A DNA stretch of 64,000 nt, from assembly GCA_029204045.2 (NCBI GenBank), contig CM055061.1:47268977-47332976 (forward strand), written 5' to 3'. Made by a program: the position numbers and the translations under genes. Shown here piece by piece: positions 17,816-29,205 of the stretch. Position 1 is the stretch's first letter, and each line of letters starts with the position of its first letter. The notes under the pieces were generated by a model. It was not told the DNA's origin. It made no database searches and saw nothing but the letters and a program-made list of their open reading frames with translations. This stretch comes from Tillandsia leiboldiana. Taxonomy: Eukaryota > Streptophyta > Magnoliopsida > Poales > Bromeliaceae.

Positions 17816-18342
17816 TGTTGATGGTTTCTTGAGAAAAAGAATCCTGAGTAGACCAACTCAAGAACACAAAAATTCTTAGTTTTCAAAAATTGAAAAAAAT
17901 TGTATCCAAAGAATCATAATCATGTAGAGAGACTAAGAATCAAATTAGTTTTGCAAAAGGACTTTTTAAAAATAGATCAATTGCATGAATTTCGAAAATC
18001 CTTATTATATGCCCTAAAACCGAAATTTTAGAAATCGAAGCCTAAAAATCCGTTAATCAGGAGAATACCTAGCATATAATCAGAACTAATCTACCCAGAG
18101 TTCTTATTTCAAAAGAAATTTGATCAAAAACCATCCACAAACAAAGTTGATCCAAGAAATTCGTACGTTTGAGGAGGAAAAGAGAAAAACGGTGAAAAAC
18201 CGAGATTTTGATCAATAAAACTTACTTGGAGTTGAAGAACCTGAGTTAGAAAGCTTCCAAGGAGGATGAAATCTAGAGAGAAGCGCTCTGGAAACTTCGG
18301 AACAAAAGATTGGAGTAAAGAAATCAAAAACCCCTTTCGTTC

Positions 18343-18510
18343 CTTATAAAACCTAGCCGCGATCCGGATCAGTTCATGACTGCGATCCGGATCGGCTACC
18401 CGCAGTGAGAAACTGCGTTCGGGATCCGGATCGGCAGATACAATCCGGATCGTCAGCCCGCAGAAGAATTCCTGCGTTCGGGATCCGGATCATCTAACCC
18501 GATCCGGATC
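18343..18510 (-). promoter_or_regulatory. Internal promoter-like cluster: three palindrome pairs plus TATA box
   Basis: Six copies of (G/A)ATCCGGATC begin at 18361, 18383, 18423, 18442, 18482 and 18501, giving three pairs with the same 19-22 bp spacing and about 60-bp period as in the LTR. A TATA-like TTTTATAAGG (complement at 18343-18352) lies just downstream in element orientation, about 500 nt before the envelope-like ORF. The arrangement is repeated in Sirevirus 2 (about 60986-61160). Promoter function is inference. Confidence 0.55.
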
Positions 18511-19452
18511 GGCCCCAACCTTTTCTTTAGAAAATTTCAGAGAAATTCAGGAAGAGCCAGAAAAAGATTGTAAGCACAAATGTGTATCAACTTTAAACAA
18601 AAATCATCGTTTCATACAACAAGAATTAGATTATGCCAAATCTATCAATAATATCCAAAAATGAAACGAAAATTTACAAAAATTAAATCCCTTAAAGTTG
18701 AACACCTTCAATCACATCTAACTTGATCTTATGTGTAATGCCTTTATCAAATCATCAATTCAGTAAAGAAAATGAAATACAAAGATCAATAGATGTTTGA
18801 AATCCCAAATATGGTAGATAATATTTCTAGACAATCTGTTGAAGAGAGTGGCTCTTTGAGCATCTTTCTTTAAAATCCCACCTTATACCAACCTTGAAAT
18901 TTGACAGAGTCAAGTATTTCAACATGCATTTTACTTAATCAAAAATTTGAACAACCATGCTTGGTATACATGTGGTAGCTGCACACAATACTCGGACGAC
19001 CGAGGTGGTAGCTCTTTCCTCCATGTGGTGGTAGTTTTCACACTCCTCATTGGGATGTAACTCTTTCCACATCTTTTGAGCATTTTACATTATCTTTGAC
19101 TCCCCCTCAATTGGCTATCAATTATTTAAGATATAAAGTATTCAACCAAAAATTGATCTCGATTTCATACTCGACTAAACAGTCAAATAAGATAATGACT
19201 ATACCAAGAGATCATAGAGAGAGAGAAATTGACTTTGATCACTTTAGAAGATGATTTAATTAACATAAATGATCATTGCAACAGTGAAATATTATGATGG
19301 CAAAAGCATAATAAATTTCTAAATGTGCGAAAAGATGCAATTAAAGTCAATTATGATCTATGCTCAATTAATGTCCTATGTACAAACATAGATAAAGAAC
19401 AAAACAAAAACAAATACAAAACCTATCCTAAGCAAAGATTTCAAAAAGAAGA
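18511..19452 (-). other. Non-coding spacer between pol and the internal promoter-like cluster
   Basis: About 940 bp without coding potential. Includes a T/C-rich segment and a short repeat of GGTAGCTCTTTCC-type sequence (about 18975-19080). A homologous spacer follows pol in Sirevirus 2. Confidence 0.6.
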
Positions 19453-22352
19453 TTATTTCAAGGAAAGCATCCCAATTGCTTTTCGTAAATGAATAAAACG
19501 TTTTTGATCCAAAGGTTTTGTTAAAATGTCAGCTAATTGATCCTCAGTTGAAATATATGAAAGTTGAAGAGTATTTGATTCAACTAGCTCTCTAAGAAAA
19601 TGATATCTAAGTTCAATATGTTTTGTTCTAGAGTGCAACACAGGGTTTTTAGAAATGTTAATTGCACTTGTGTTGTCACAAAGAATTGTTACCGAAGATG
19701 CTGAAATGCGGAAGTCACTCAATACGCTTTTCATCCAAATGAGTTGAGTTGAGCAACTTCCAGCTGAAATGTATTCCGCTTCGGCAGTCGAGAGTGCTAT
19801 GCAATTCTGCTTTTTACTGTGCCATGCAACAAGGCAATGGCAAAGATAGAAGCATGCACCACTCGTGCTTTTCCGATCATCCACTGATCCTGCCCAATCG
19901 GCATCTGAGTATCCAACAATGTCCAAACTTGTTCCCATAGGATACCAAATTCCGAAATTAATTGATCCTTTGATATACCGGATGATCCGTTTCACCGCCT
20001 TCAGGTGAACCTCCTTTGGTGCTGATTGATATCTCGCGCAAATCCCAACACTAAAGGATATATCCGGGCGACTAGCCGTGAGGTAAAGTAGACTTCCAAT
20101 CATACTTCTATACAGTTTCTCGTCTACATTCTCACTATGTGATTCACTTCCAAGTCCCTTGTGGCTAGTTCCCATTGGAGTTGGAAAATCTTTACAATTT
20201 TCTAGATCAAACTTTTTGACCAACTCCATTGCATACTTGGATTGACTCAAGTGAATACCTTCATCATTTTGTTTAATTTGCAATCCAAGGAAATAAGACA
20301 GTTCGCCCATCATGGACATATCAAATTCGCTTTCCATGGTCTCCGCGAATTTAGAAGCATCATTATCTTTTGTTGCACCAAATACAATGTCATCGACATA
20401 GATTTGTGCTACAATGAAATTATTTTGATAATGCTTCACAAAGAGAGTCCTGTCAGCTCCCCCTCGAGTATAGCCCTTCTCCAAAAGGTGCTTTGTTAAC
20501 CTTTCGTACCATGCTCGCGGTGCTTGTTTCAGACCATAAAGAGCCTTTTTCAAACGAAAAACATGGTTAGGTTGTTTATGATCTACAAAACCTTTCGGTT
20601 GAGCTACATAAACTTCCTCATTTAAAAACCCATTTAGAAATGCGCTCTTGACGTCCATTTGAAATAATTTGATTTTAAAATGACAAGCAATAGCAAACAA
20701 TATACGAATGGACTCGAGTCTAGCTACAGGGGCGAAAGTTTCGTCAAAGTCTATACCTTCTACTTGAGAGTAGCCTTGAGCAACTAGTCGTGCCTTGTTC
20801 CTGATGATAGTACCATCTTCATCTTTCTTGTTCTTGAAGATCCATTTGGTACCTATCACATTATGTTGCTTTGGAGGCTTCGTTAATTCCCAGACTTTGT
20901 TTCGCTCAAATTGATGGAGCTCTTCCTGCATTGCTTTAATCCAGTAGTCATCCTGAAGAGCTTCATCTATTGTCTTTGGTTCGATTAAAGATACGTAGCA
21001 AGCAAATCCGCAAACCAACTGCCTTCGAGTTCTAACTCCTTCTTGTGGATCTCCAATGATGTTCGATTCCGGATGATCCTTGGAGATTCGTAGCGTTTGT
21101 TGAAACGGAGTACTCGGAGGTACACGAGATGATTCCTGCACATCAGATAAACTAGAAGAACCATTAGATGCATCATTAATATTGGAAGTGTTATTATGAG
21201 AAGATGCACTAGCAGGAGAATCATCATCTAGAGAGATATCGAGGGTAGATTTTTCAGATTCAAAATGAGAAGCTTCATCTACTTTAACATTTATAGATTC
21301 TACGATCGTTTTAGATTCAATGTTAAATACTCGATATGCTCTGCTATTCGTAGAATAACCCAAAAAGATCCCTTCATCACTTCGAGAGTCGAACTTTCCA
21401 AGATTTTCACGGTCACGTAAGATGTAACATCGACTCCCGAAGATACGAAAGTACTTGATATCCGGTTTTCTACTAAACCACAGCTCATATGGTGTATTCA
21501 AGGTTCCTGGGCGCAAATACACTCTGTTAATGACATAGACAGCGGTGTTCACAGCTTCAGCCCAAAAATGTAGCGGTAATTTCCGGCTATGAAGCATCAC
21601 ACGCGCCATCTCTTGAACAACCCTGTTTTTGCGCTCAACAACACCATTCTGCTGAGGTGTATAGGGTGCCGAGAATTCATGTTTAATGCCATTTGAAGTA
21701 CAAAAGTCAATGAATTTTGAATTTATGAATTCTCCACCCCTATCACTTCTAACACGAATGATCTTTTCATTCTTTTCAATCATAATACGATGGCAAATCT
21801 CATGAAAAGAGTCAAACGTATCAGCTTTCTCTCTCAAAAATGCTACCCAAGAAAACCGAGAGAAATCATCAACCAATAAAAAGATGTACCATTTACCTCC
21901 CAAAGATGGTTGACGGGTCGGCCCCATTAAGTCCATGTGCAAAAGTTCCAAGGGCCGTTTTGTACCAACGTGGTTCAAGTTCTTGTGTGCAGTCCTAGAC
22001 TGTTTTCCCTTTTGGCAACCACCACACACAACGTTTTGTTTAAATAAAAGCTTTGGAATCCCCTTGACCACGTCCTTGTTTGAAATTCTAGTAAGTTCCT
22101 TAAAATTTAAGTGACCTAGCCTTTCGTGCCAAAGAGTTTCATTATTTAAAGCGGCTAAGTTACAATTTTCAGAAAATTTGTTAGGAACAACATAACAATT
22201 GTTTTCAGATCTAACCCCTTTTAGAAAGAAAGCATGGTCCTTATCAGTTACAACGCATTCAACCGATGAAAAGTTAACTGAAAAACCATTGTCGCAAAGT
22301 TGACTTATGCTTATGAGGTTAGTCTTAAGGCCATCAACAAATAAGACGTTTT
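19453..22352 (-). CDS. pol: Sirevirus 1 pol: integrase, reverse transcriptase, RNase H
   Basis: Frame continuing from gag-protease after a one-base shift near 22353; the longest ATG-initiated part is 872 residues from 22071. Seen in order: zinc-binding HHCC region of integrase (HERLGHLNF...CGGCQKGK), integrase catalytic Asp in LHMDLMGP, second Asp in RSDRGGEF, Glu in TPQQNGVVERKNR; then the Copia RT with WIFKNKK, QMDVKSAFLNG and the YVDDI active site; then RNase H with SDADWAG, STSGACFYL and ALSTAEAEYI; and the end DILTKPLD. The Copia gene order (integrase before RT) is clear. No further stop or frameshift is seen to the end at 19453, so all enzymatic motifs look competent. Confidence 0.93.
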
Positions 22353-24571
22353 TTCAAAATCGGGCCATCTGGAATAGCTACCGTCCCTTTTCCAACAATT
22401 TTGGAAGATCGACCGTCTCCGAAAACAACGTGTCCTCCGGAGATTTTCTCAAGATTTTGAAAACTATTTTTGTCACCGGTCATGTGACGGGAACACCCGC
22501 TATCCAGATACCAAGACGAGCTATCATATGCATGCAAGGAAATATTGGAAACAAGACAAGGGAAAATTTCACCTTTGCGCACCCAAACCTTTTTGGAGTG
22601 CGTCTGTAATGGTCGTGAAGTTTTGTGCCTAGGTGAAAGCGTCTTGTTAAAACGATTGTTGCTCCTTGATGAAGTCGTCTTGCGCGGTGAACTACCAAGT
22701 CTCTTTTCATTTGAAAAGTTTTGCTTTGATTTCCGGAAAGGATCCTTTTTGGTAGTTGATGCAAGAGGTGCTTGAGATGAGCGTTCGACTCCCGTCTTGC
22801 AATATCTTCTTATGTGCCCTGAAACACCACAACGAAAACATACCTTAGATCTTGACGATCCCAAAGAGGATGAAGTAGGTTTGTTGTCGTTGTTTGTCTT
22901 GAATTCCGGTGTCGGAGGAGGAGATACCGACTGAGGCACAAAAACTGTCTCACTCGAACTTGGACTGTTTCCAGTTTGAGTGTATCCGAGGCCGAACCTA
23001 TTTGATTGACCAAGACCAAGAAGTCTATCCAACTTACTCCTTCCTGAAGAGAATCGCTGTAAGTCATTCTTGAGTTGGAAAATGGTCTTTGTCATTTCCA
23101 GGTTATCCTGTCGAGCCTCGTTGTAGAGCTTTGAAAAGTGATTCGCGTTATCCACCAGATTTGTATGTTCCTTTTCAAGTTGCTCATTGGACTCTTGAAG
23201 GGAAGCATTTTCTTTTATCAGGTTTTCCCTTTCCACTTCAAGAGCGTTTGAGAGAGAAGTCGCTCTTTTTGCTTCTTCTTCGAGATCATGCAATCTCCCT
23301 CTCAAACTCTTGTTTTGCTTAGCCACTTTCTTTGAGTCCCTCAAAAGTCTGTGGTAGGCTAGAGCAAACTCTTCACCTTCCGAATCATCCGATTCATTGT
23401 CCATTGCATTCTTTTCAACAGTGGAGTTGGACAATGATTCAGACGTACTTGCCATAAAGCACATGAATGGTGAAGATGTGGACGCGTGGAATGCCGTGGA
23501 GCTCCTTTCTTCATCACTTGAAGACGACTCATTTGACGTTGAGTTGTCATCCCAAGTGACGACTTGCATCGCCTTCTTCTTTGCCGGATACTTGTTAGGA
23601 CACTCCGTTGCAATGTGGCCGTAGCCTCGACATTTGAAGCATTGCAGTTGTCCTTCTGAACTTTTCTTATCCTTTGAGAAGTTCTCCTGCTTTCTTGACT
23701 TGTGACTTGGAGTCCCCTTGCCTTTGTTCCACTTTCTGAAGGATGGAGATTTGCTTGAATTACCCCTTCGAAAGTTGCGGCGAAAATTCCTTGTCAAGAG
23801 AGCGAGCTGCTTCTCAAATTCCTCCATAGAAAGGTTCTCGTCATTGTCCGAGGAGGATGTATCCGCGTCTTCTTCCTTAGTTGTTTTCAACGCATAACCT
23901 GAAGACTTAGAAGTGGATGCTTTTCCAGAAGAATTGTTAGTATTAAAAGTCATTTCATATGTTTGTAATGAACCAACTAATTCTTCTACACGTATTTCGT
24001 CTGGGTGTTTAATAGTTTCAATGGCAGTAACCTTTGGGCGAAATCGTTCAGGAAGAGTTCTTAAGATTTTTCTTACAATCTTAAATTCTGGAATCTTCTC
24101 TCCCAGATTAGCACATGAGTTTACGATGTCTTGCAATCGTGTATAGTAGTCCGTGAAAGATTCATTTTCTGCCATCAAAATAGAGTCAAACTTGCTCGTA
24201 AGCATCTGCAGTTTCTGAATCTTCACGAGGTTAGTTCCCTCATGTGTAACCTGGAGAACATCCCAGATTTCTTTCGCAGTCTCACATGCCGAGACGCGAG
24301 AGAATTCAGTTTGAGATAAGGCATTAAAAATAGCATTAATTCCCTTGCCATTGTAAGAAGATAACTCAAACTCTTCCTTGGTCCATTTCGACCTAGGTTT
24401 TAAGGTGTGAACATCAGAGATAAGTTCAGTTGGATTAGTCCATCCTGATTCAATTGAATGCCACACCCTTTCGTCGATGGAAGATAAAAAGGCTTTCATC
24501 CGTACTTTCCAGTACGCATAATTTGTTCCATCAAAGAAAGGGGGTCGATTGATGTTTCCACCTTCAACCAT
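22334..24571 (-). CDS. gag: Sirevirus 1 gag with N-terminal part of protease, ending at a frameshift
   Basis: 745-residue frame beginning right after the PBS. Residues 15-230 are the UBN2-type gag core. There are two CCHC zinc knuckles (C311-C314-H319-C324 and C578-C581-H586-C591) that would bind RNA. A coiled coil spans about 405-510. Ser/Asp/Glu-rich stretches lie between them. The aspartic protease active site DSG is at 690-692. The frame ends at 22334, right after six A residues (near 22353) where Sirevirus 2 has five and reads through into integrase. So gag, protease and pol are normally one frame, and this copy carries a one-base insertion (or a sequencing error). The coiled coil and double knuckle fit the large Sirevirus Gag. 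Confidence 0.93.
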   Translation of the reverse strand: MVEGGNINRPPFFDGTNYAYWKVRMKAFLSSIDERVWHSIESGWTNPTELISDVHTLKPRSKWTKEEFELSSYNGKGINAIFNALSQTEFSRVSACETAKEIWDVLQVTHEGTNLVKIQKLQMLTSKFDSILMAENESFTDYYTRLQDIVNSCANLGEKIPEFKIVRKILRTLPERFRPKVTAIETIKHPDEIRVEELVGSLQTYEMTFNTNNSSGKASTSKSSGYALKTTKEEDADTSSSDNDENLSMEEFEKQLALLTRNFRRNFRRGNSSKSPSFRKWNKGKGTPSHKSRKQENFSKDKKSSEGQLQCFKCRGYGHIATECPNKYPAKKKAMQVVTWDDNSTSNESSSSDEERSSTAFHASTSSPFMCFMASTSESLSNSTVEKNAMDNESDDSEGEEFALAYHRLLRDSKKVAKQNKSLRGRLHDLEEEAKRATSLSNALEVERENLIKENASLQESNEQLEKEHTNLVDNANHFSKLYNEARQDNLEMTKTIFQLKNDLQRFSSGRSKLDRLLGLGQSNRFGLGYTQTGNSPSSSETVFVPQSVSPPPTPEFKTNNDNKPTSSSLGSSRSKVCFRCGVSGHIRRYCKTGVERSSQAPLASTTKKDPFRKSKQNFSNEKRLGSSPRKTTSSRSNNRFNKTLSPRHKTSRPLQTHSKKVWVRKGEIFPCLVSNISLHAYDSSSWYLDSGCSRHMTGDKNSFQNLEKISGGHVVFGDGRSSKIVGKGTVAIPDGPILKKRLIC

Positions 24572-24589
24572 TGTTCACAACCCTATTCC

Positions 24590-24603
24590 CGCTCTGATAC
24601 CAC
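24590..24603 (-). other. Primer-binding site of Sirevirus 1 (tRNA-iMet)
   Basis: TGGTATCAGAGCGGG on the minus strand, one or two bases from the 5' LTR end. It is complementary to the 3' end of initiator-Met tRNA. Confidence 0.9.
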
Positions 24604-24604
24604 T

Positions 24605-25939
24605 TGTTGGGTCGTATATAATACGGATCTAAATAGGGGAAGAAACACCTAGAGGGGGGTGAATAGGTGTAAACGTATAAACACTCAAAAATCGTTGCGA
24701 TAAAAACCCAATGCGGAAATGAAAATAACTCGCAAGATTTTTACGTGGAAAACTCCATCACCGGAGTAAAAAACCACGGGACCGATAACACGGCAGAAAT
24801 CCACTAGAATTAAAACACGTACAAGGTGATTTACCGTACACACTTACGACTCAACCTTTTCCATACGCTCCTAGAGGATCTTCTCCGCTCGCTCCAGACG
24901 CTTCTCGAATCCACGATCTGCGCCCAACGCCGAATCCACGGCGTCCAACGTCGAATCCACGACGTCCGACCGAATCCACGGTCTTCACCCAATAGCACCC
25001 TTCGAATCCACGAACGTGCCTCGCTCCGAATCCACGAGAGCGAATGAACCTTGAATCCACAAGGACACGCGAATCCACGCGCCGATTTTGGGGTAATCGT
25101 TGTTTTTGGGTGGTGATGATCCGCCGAATACTTAGATCAAAGATAGATCGGAAATACCATCTAAGTATTCATTAGTTTGATTCAACTCAGGATGTGAGTA
25201 TGAAAACCTAGAATCAAACTAATCAATATAGATGAAGAAACATAGAGTATTCTCTAATGATTTCCTTTCTTCTCTATATGTGGATCTATAGCCGTATATG
25301 ATGATATATGAAAATGACGGCTATGTGGATTGACCCTAGAAAGAAAGACATAGGGTCTATTTATAGGTTAGAAACCCTAGGAAGGAGATAAGAATCAAAA
25401 ACCAACCATTTCTGGAATTTTACGGACGGCGATCCGGATCGAGATAACTGAGATCCGGATCGTCATAACGAAACAACCAATTCCAGAAAAACGAAGGTTC
25501 GGGATCCGGATCATGTAACTACGATCCGGATCGTTCATACAGTTCACCAAACATCAACGTTCGGGATCCGGATTGCGAAGCAAGATCCGGATCGTTCAAG
25601 GTAGATGGTAAACTCAACGTTCGGGATCCGGATCAAGAGACTACGATCCGGATTGCGACGATGTATGAACGAACCACCTTCGGGATCCGGATCGTTCAGC
25701 CTGATCCGGATCCTGAACATGTCCCAAGTCCAGTTTTTGATTTTTATGCAATGAAAGATTCTTCCAAGTGTTTCTACACTACAAGAAGTATTCGGATCAC
25801 ACAAATTCTTTAGTTAAACATACCTGATCCTTTTGAATTCTTCTTTCTTGAGATTGAGTTAAACGATCCAACTTTCTTCACCTTCAATCTTCAAGACTTG
25901 AGACTTTCACGAAACTACGCCAACTCAAATTCCGTAACA
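24605..25939 (-). mobile_element. Sirevirus 1 5' LTR
   Basis: 1335 bp, the same length as the 3' LTR. Differences seen: TAATTCGG/TAATACGG, AAAATTCC/AAAACTCC and AACAGCC/AACAACC. It contains the palindrome array (about 25431-25712), TATA box and hairpin array (about 24907-25081). Confidence 0.95.
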
Positions 25940-25944
25940 AACCA
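25940..25944. repeat. Target duplication AACCA of Sirevirus 1, right
   Basis: Second copy of 14154-14158. Confidence 0.9.
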
Positions 25945-26019
25945 AAGAATGGTATGCAACCCATAGCACATGAAGTGCACAATCGACCCAATCGATAGAC
26001 CAGTAATCACTGGCACTAC

Positions 26020-26432
26020 CTGCTATGCCTGCTATGCCTGCCATGCCTGCTATGCCTGCCACGCCTGCCATGCCTGCTATGCCTGCCTGCCTGCTATGCC
26101 TACTATGCCTTCCATGCCTGCCTGCCTGCTATGCCTACTATGCCTGCCATGCTTGCTATGCCTGTCATGACCTCTACTATGCCTACTATGCCTGCCATGC
26201 CTGCCTGCCTGCTATGCCTGCCTGCTATGCCTGCCATGCCTGCCATGCCTGCCTGCTATGCCTGCCATGCCTGCCATGCCTGCTATGCCTACTATGCCTG
26301 CCTGCCTACTATGCCTACTATTCCTGCCATGCCTGCTACGCCTGCTATGCCTGCTATGCCTGCCATGCCTGCTATGCCTGTCATGCCTACTATGCCTGCC
26401 ATGCCTGCTATGCCTGTCATGACCTCTACCTA
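26020..26432. repeat. ATGCCTGC minisatellite in Gypsy II 3' LTR
   Basis: About 410 bp built from 9-13 bp units (CTATGCCTGC, CATGCCTGC, CTATGCCTAC and CTGCCTGC variants). Translated frames give Met-Pro-Ala or Cys-Leu-Pro repeats on one strand and Ala-Gly-Met/Ile-type repeats on the other; none of these is a real protein. Confidence 0.95.
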
Positions 26433-28296
26433 GTGCCACTAGTAAAACTGATACTGCCTGCTGTGCCTGCCAAATCGGGTATTCCAGCCTACGCATAACA
26501 CCGATAGGGGATAGGAGTCTCAAGGACTCAAAGGTGCCTGCCAAATCGGGTATGCCAGCCTACGCATAACACCGATGGGGGATAGGAGTCTCAAGGACTC
26601 AAAGTAACAAGTATCATAGTAGAATAAATCAGCAGGACTGGATCATGACACTAATCTAAGTGGAAAAGCCCAACCACTAAAGAAAGCCTCGGTCCTCAAT
26701 CAGACGCAAAAGTACTCAAGTAGTGGGAAACTCTGTCCACTAGAGAAATCAGATACCCAATCTGGTGCATAAATAAATACCCGGTCAACCGCCCAATATC
26801 CGCGGTTGCCGCAAAGCCCCACAACTAATCCAACCTGTCCCAGACACCAAGTCCTGACTACACTACCCAGAACCCCTGCTCGAACCCGAGCAACACTGAC
26901 CACTTGACTAACAAAGAAGGGAAAAGGGAAAGCATGGTTTCTCCTAAGTCAAGTTCCAATATGTAGTGCAGCAGTAAAAGATGGCCTAGCTACATGTCCA
27001 AACAAGCATGCTTTTGTCCTCGGAAACGATAAAAGTGGGTGTAACATATATTAGCAAAGCATGCTAAAGTAATCCTACTATGGTATATCAATCTCACCAA
27101 GTAGGCCATTCCTTGCTTACCTCTCGCTCATATCGGTTGTACATCAATTATGCCTGCTATCAGTCATAGAGGGGCGACATCCCCACAAGTATACTTACAT
27201 TCACCAGAATATAAAACCTTATCAATATTAAGCTTACCCACCTGAAGTGCTCAATCCAAGGCAAACCTAGGGTCGGCGAAGAGCGCAGACGCTCACAGTC
27301 CAAATTCTGCCGAAACTGCATCCTCGGTACATGTCGCGAAAGTCTCGGCTCCAAACAGCTGAAAGTACCCCGAAATCAAAGTCTTCAGATCCAACGGGTC
27401 CAGCAGCACTTGCAAACCCCCCTGGGTACAACAATAAGGTTCATCGTCACACTTGTATTCCAAAATATCCAAGTAAATACAATTCTATTGGAACAGTCCC
27501 AAAGATGTAGATTTTTCACCTGCAGCAAGAACTCAGAAAAATCCAACAAAAATACTATCGCGTTCCTCGCGTCGATACCTTCGAAACGAGTACCCGCACG
27601 CCAAATTCCGAGCCCCATAGGCCGAGTTACAAATTCTACAACACAGGGCGCTCACAAACACACAACCATACATCTGTATTTCCATGCACAGATAAAGGGA
27701 GAAAAATATACCTCCGGGAAAGCCTCAAAATAATCCAATAAAAATGCAGTGATAATCCTTGTGTCGAGTAGATGAAAAAAGTGTATAGGTACGTCTCCAA
27801 CCGATGCCCGGTTGCGGAGATAAAAATCCGGCAAGGCGTCGCTGTCCAGAAATTCCATCAGAAAAAGGGGTCCCAATAAGCATGGAAAAACTCCTCGAAA
27901 AGCGCAAAACAAGGGAAAGTAGAAAATACCAAGATCGTAGCTCTGTCTGTCACGGATCCAACGGCGCAAGAATCGCCAGAAACGGAGGTCGGAGTAGGCC
28001 GGGGGAGCTCGTGCACCGAAACGCGACGAAGGGGAACACAAATGGACGAGCGTCGCGCCGCGCCGTAAAAGTGGGAACCTCGCTAAGCATGCCACCAAAA
28101 ATCTCCAAACTCTGCAGATGGATGCAGCACAGGGTGGGGATCAACTTTGCTGAAGGCCTCAAGTTGGTTTGAAGCTCAAAAATGGTGGAAAAAGGGGAGA
28201 AGAAGCAGCTCGGGTCGCTTAAATAGGCCCAGAAAACAAATCCGAAAATGACGACCATGTCCTAAGTTCCGGGCGCCCGATTTCTTTCGGGCCGCT

Positions 28297-28323
28297 ACAG
28301 TGTTGGGCCCGGCCCAACACTGT
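28297..28323. promoter_or_regulatory. 27-bp palindrome in Gypsy II LTR U3
   Basis: Half-site ACAGTGTTGGGCC, one central base, then its complement. It matches the palindrome of the Gypsy I LTR and is repeated, with one change, at about 35518-35544 in the other LTR. Confidence 0.6.
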
Positions 28324-29205
28324 GCGGGCCCGAATTCTTATCGGGCCTCCACGTAGCCCGCCAAACACCGAACACCGAAGCCGCCCGCTAGCCTGCCGCC
28401 ACGTGGCCCGCCGTAGTGCCGACACGTGGCGCGCCCGAGCGCGGGAATGGCCGACAGCGGCCATGTGCGCGCCTGCGCCACCGCTTGCCGCCTCTGCACG
28501 CACGCGCCCCGAGGCGATCTGCACCGGCTCCGTGGACCCGGCGCACAGCACCGCACCAATGATACTCTGCGACGTGTCACAACCGGTCCACCGTGCACCC
28601 GCGATCTATTCCGTGGACCAAGACTGCAGAGCCAACCAATCCCGCCATGCCACGTGGCCTACCCCCGGTGCACGGCGGCGCCGTGGACCGCGCACCTGCC
28701 CGCGCGCCCACCGCCTGCCTGAGCGTCTGCCCGCGCGCTGCGCGCTGCCCGCGCCTGCCCGCCGTCGCTCCCGTGCCTGCCCGCCATCGCGCCGCCGCCC
28801 TCCGCCGTCGCCGGCGCTGCCCGCCGGCCGCCGGAGTTACTGTTCCGGCGTGAACAGTAACCAGTGGCGTAAAAATCAAGTAAATATCCCAATTTCATCA
28901 TTTTCGCGCGCTGAATCCAAATCCGATGTCCGTTTTGCCAAATTCCAACTCTAAAAATCACCGAAGGCATCCGGAAAGATGTTTCTTGGTCCAAACTTCG
29001 CGCTGAGCCCAATTTTAATATCCATTACGCGCAAAACCACTTCTAAGCATTCGACGGGGTCATCTGACTACTCCCGTGATCCATTTAACACACCGAGTCC
29101 ATCACTAGTGTCCAATTGGTGTACAAACGCCACCGACACGCCACATGGGCCTCCAGGAGCTGCTGATTAACCAGTAATCTCGTCGTGGGGATCCAAGTCC
29201 TCACA

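Larger units (their letters stand above)
14159..25939 (-). mobile_element. Sirevirus 1: near-intact, very young Copia (Maximus/SIRE) retrotransposon
   Basis: 11.8-kb element on the minus strand with two 1335-bp LTRs (3' LTR 14159-15493, 5' LTR 24605-25939) that differ at only three positions I could find. TSD AACCA. Order in element direction: 5' LTR, tRNA-iMet PBS, gag with protease, integrase-RT-RNase H, a 1.6-kb non-coding stretch with a second promoter-like cluster, an envelope-like ORF, PPT (GGCGGTTTCG...CCCCCTTT on the plus strand) and 3' LTR. The envelope-like ORF, the large gag with two zinc knuckles and the GGGGGAGATTGTT PPT-type signature mark the Sirevirus lineage. The only lesion seen in the coding region is a one-base frameshift near 22353. 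Confidence 0.95.
25945..29205 (-). mobile_element. Gypsy II 3' LTR, part 2
   Basis: Continuation of the LTR interrupted at 14158; collinear with 33188-36418. It contains the ATGCCTGC minisatellite, a 27-bp palindrome (28297-28323) and a GC-rich, CACGTGGC-containing region (28340-28850). It ends CCTCACA next to the PPT. Confidence 0.88.

Noticed and set aside
22345..22360. A AAA AAC motif at the gag-pol boundary of Sirevirus 1 as a programmed -1 frameshift site
   Set aside because: The heptamer is in the wrong register for the gag frame (codons read TTG AAA AAA CGT), a +1 rather than -1 shift would be needed, and Sirevirus 2 has a single continuous frame with five A.
26020..26500. Repetitive Met-Pro-Ala / Cys-Leu-Pro protein, or CRISPR-like array
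   Set aside because: Simple minisatellite in an LTR; no spacers of constant size, all frames are repeats, and there is no promoter or start context. The genome is eukaryotic.
28219..29012. ORFs in the GC-rich part of the Gypsy II LTR (and matching ones near 35600-36200)
   Set aside because: Same reason; they differ between the two LTR copies through indels, showing no coding constraint.
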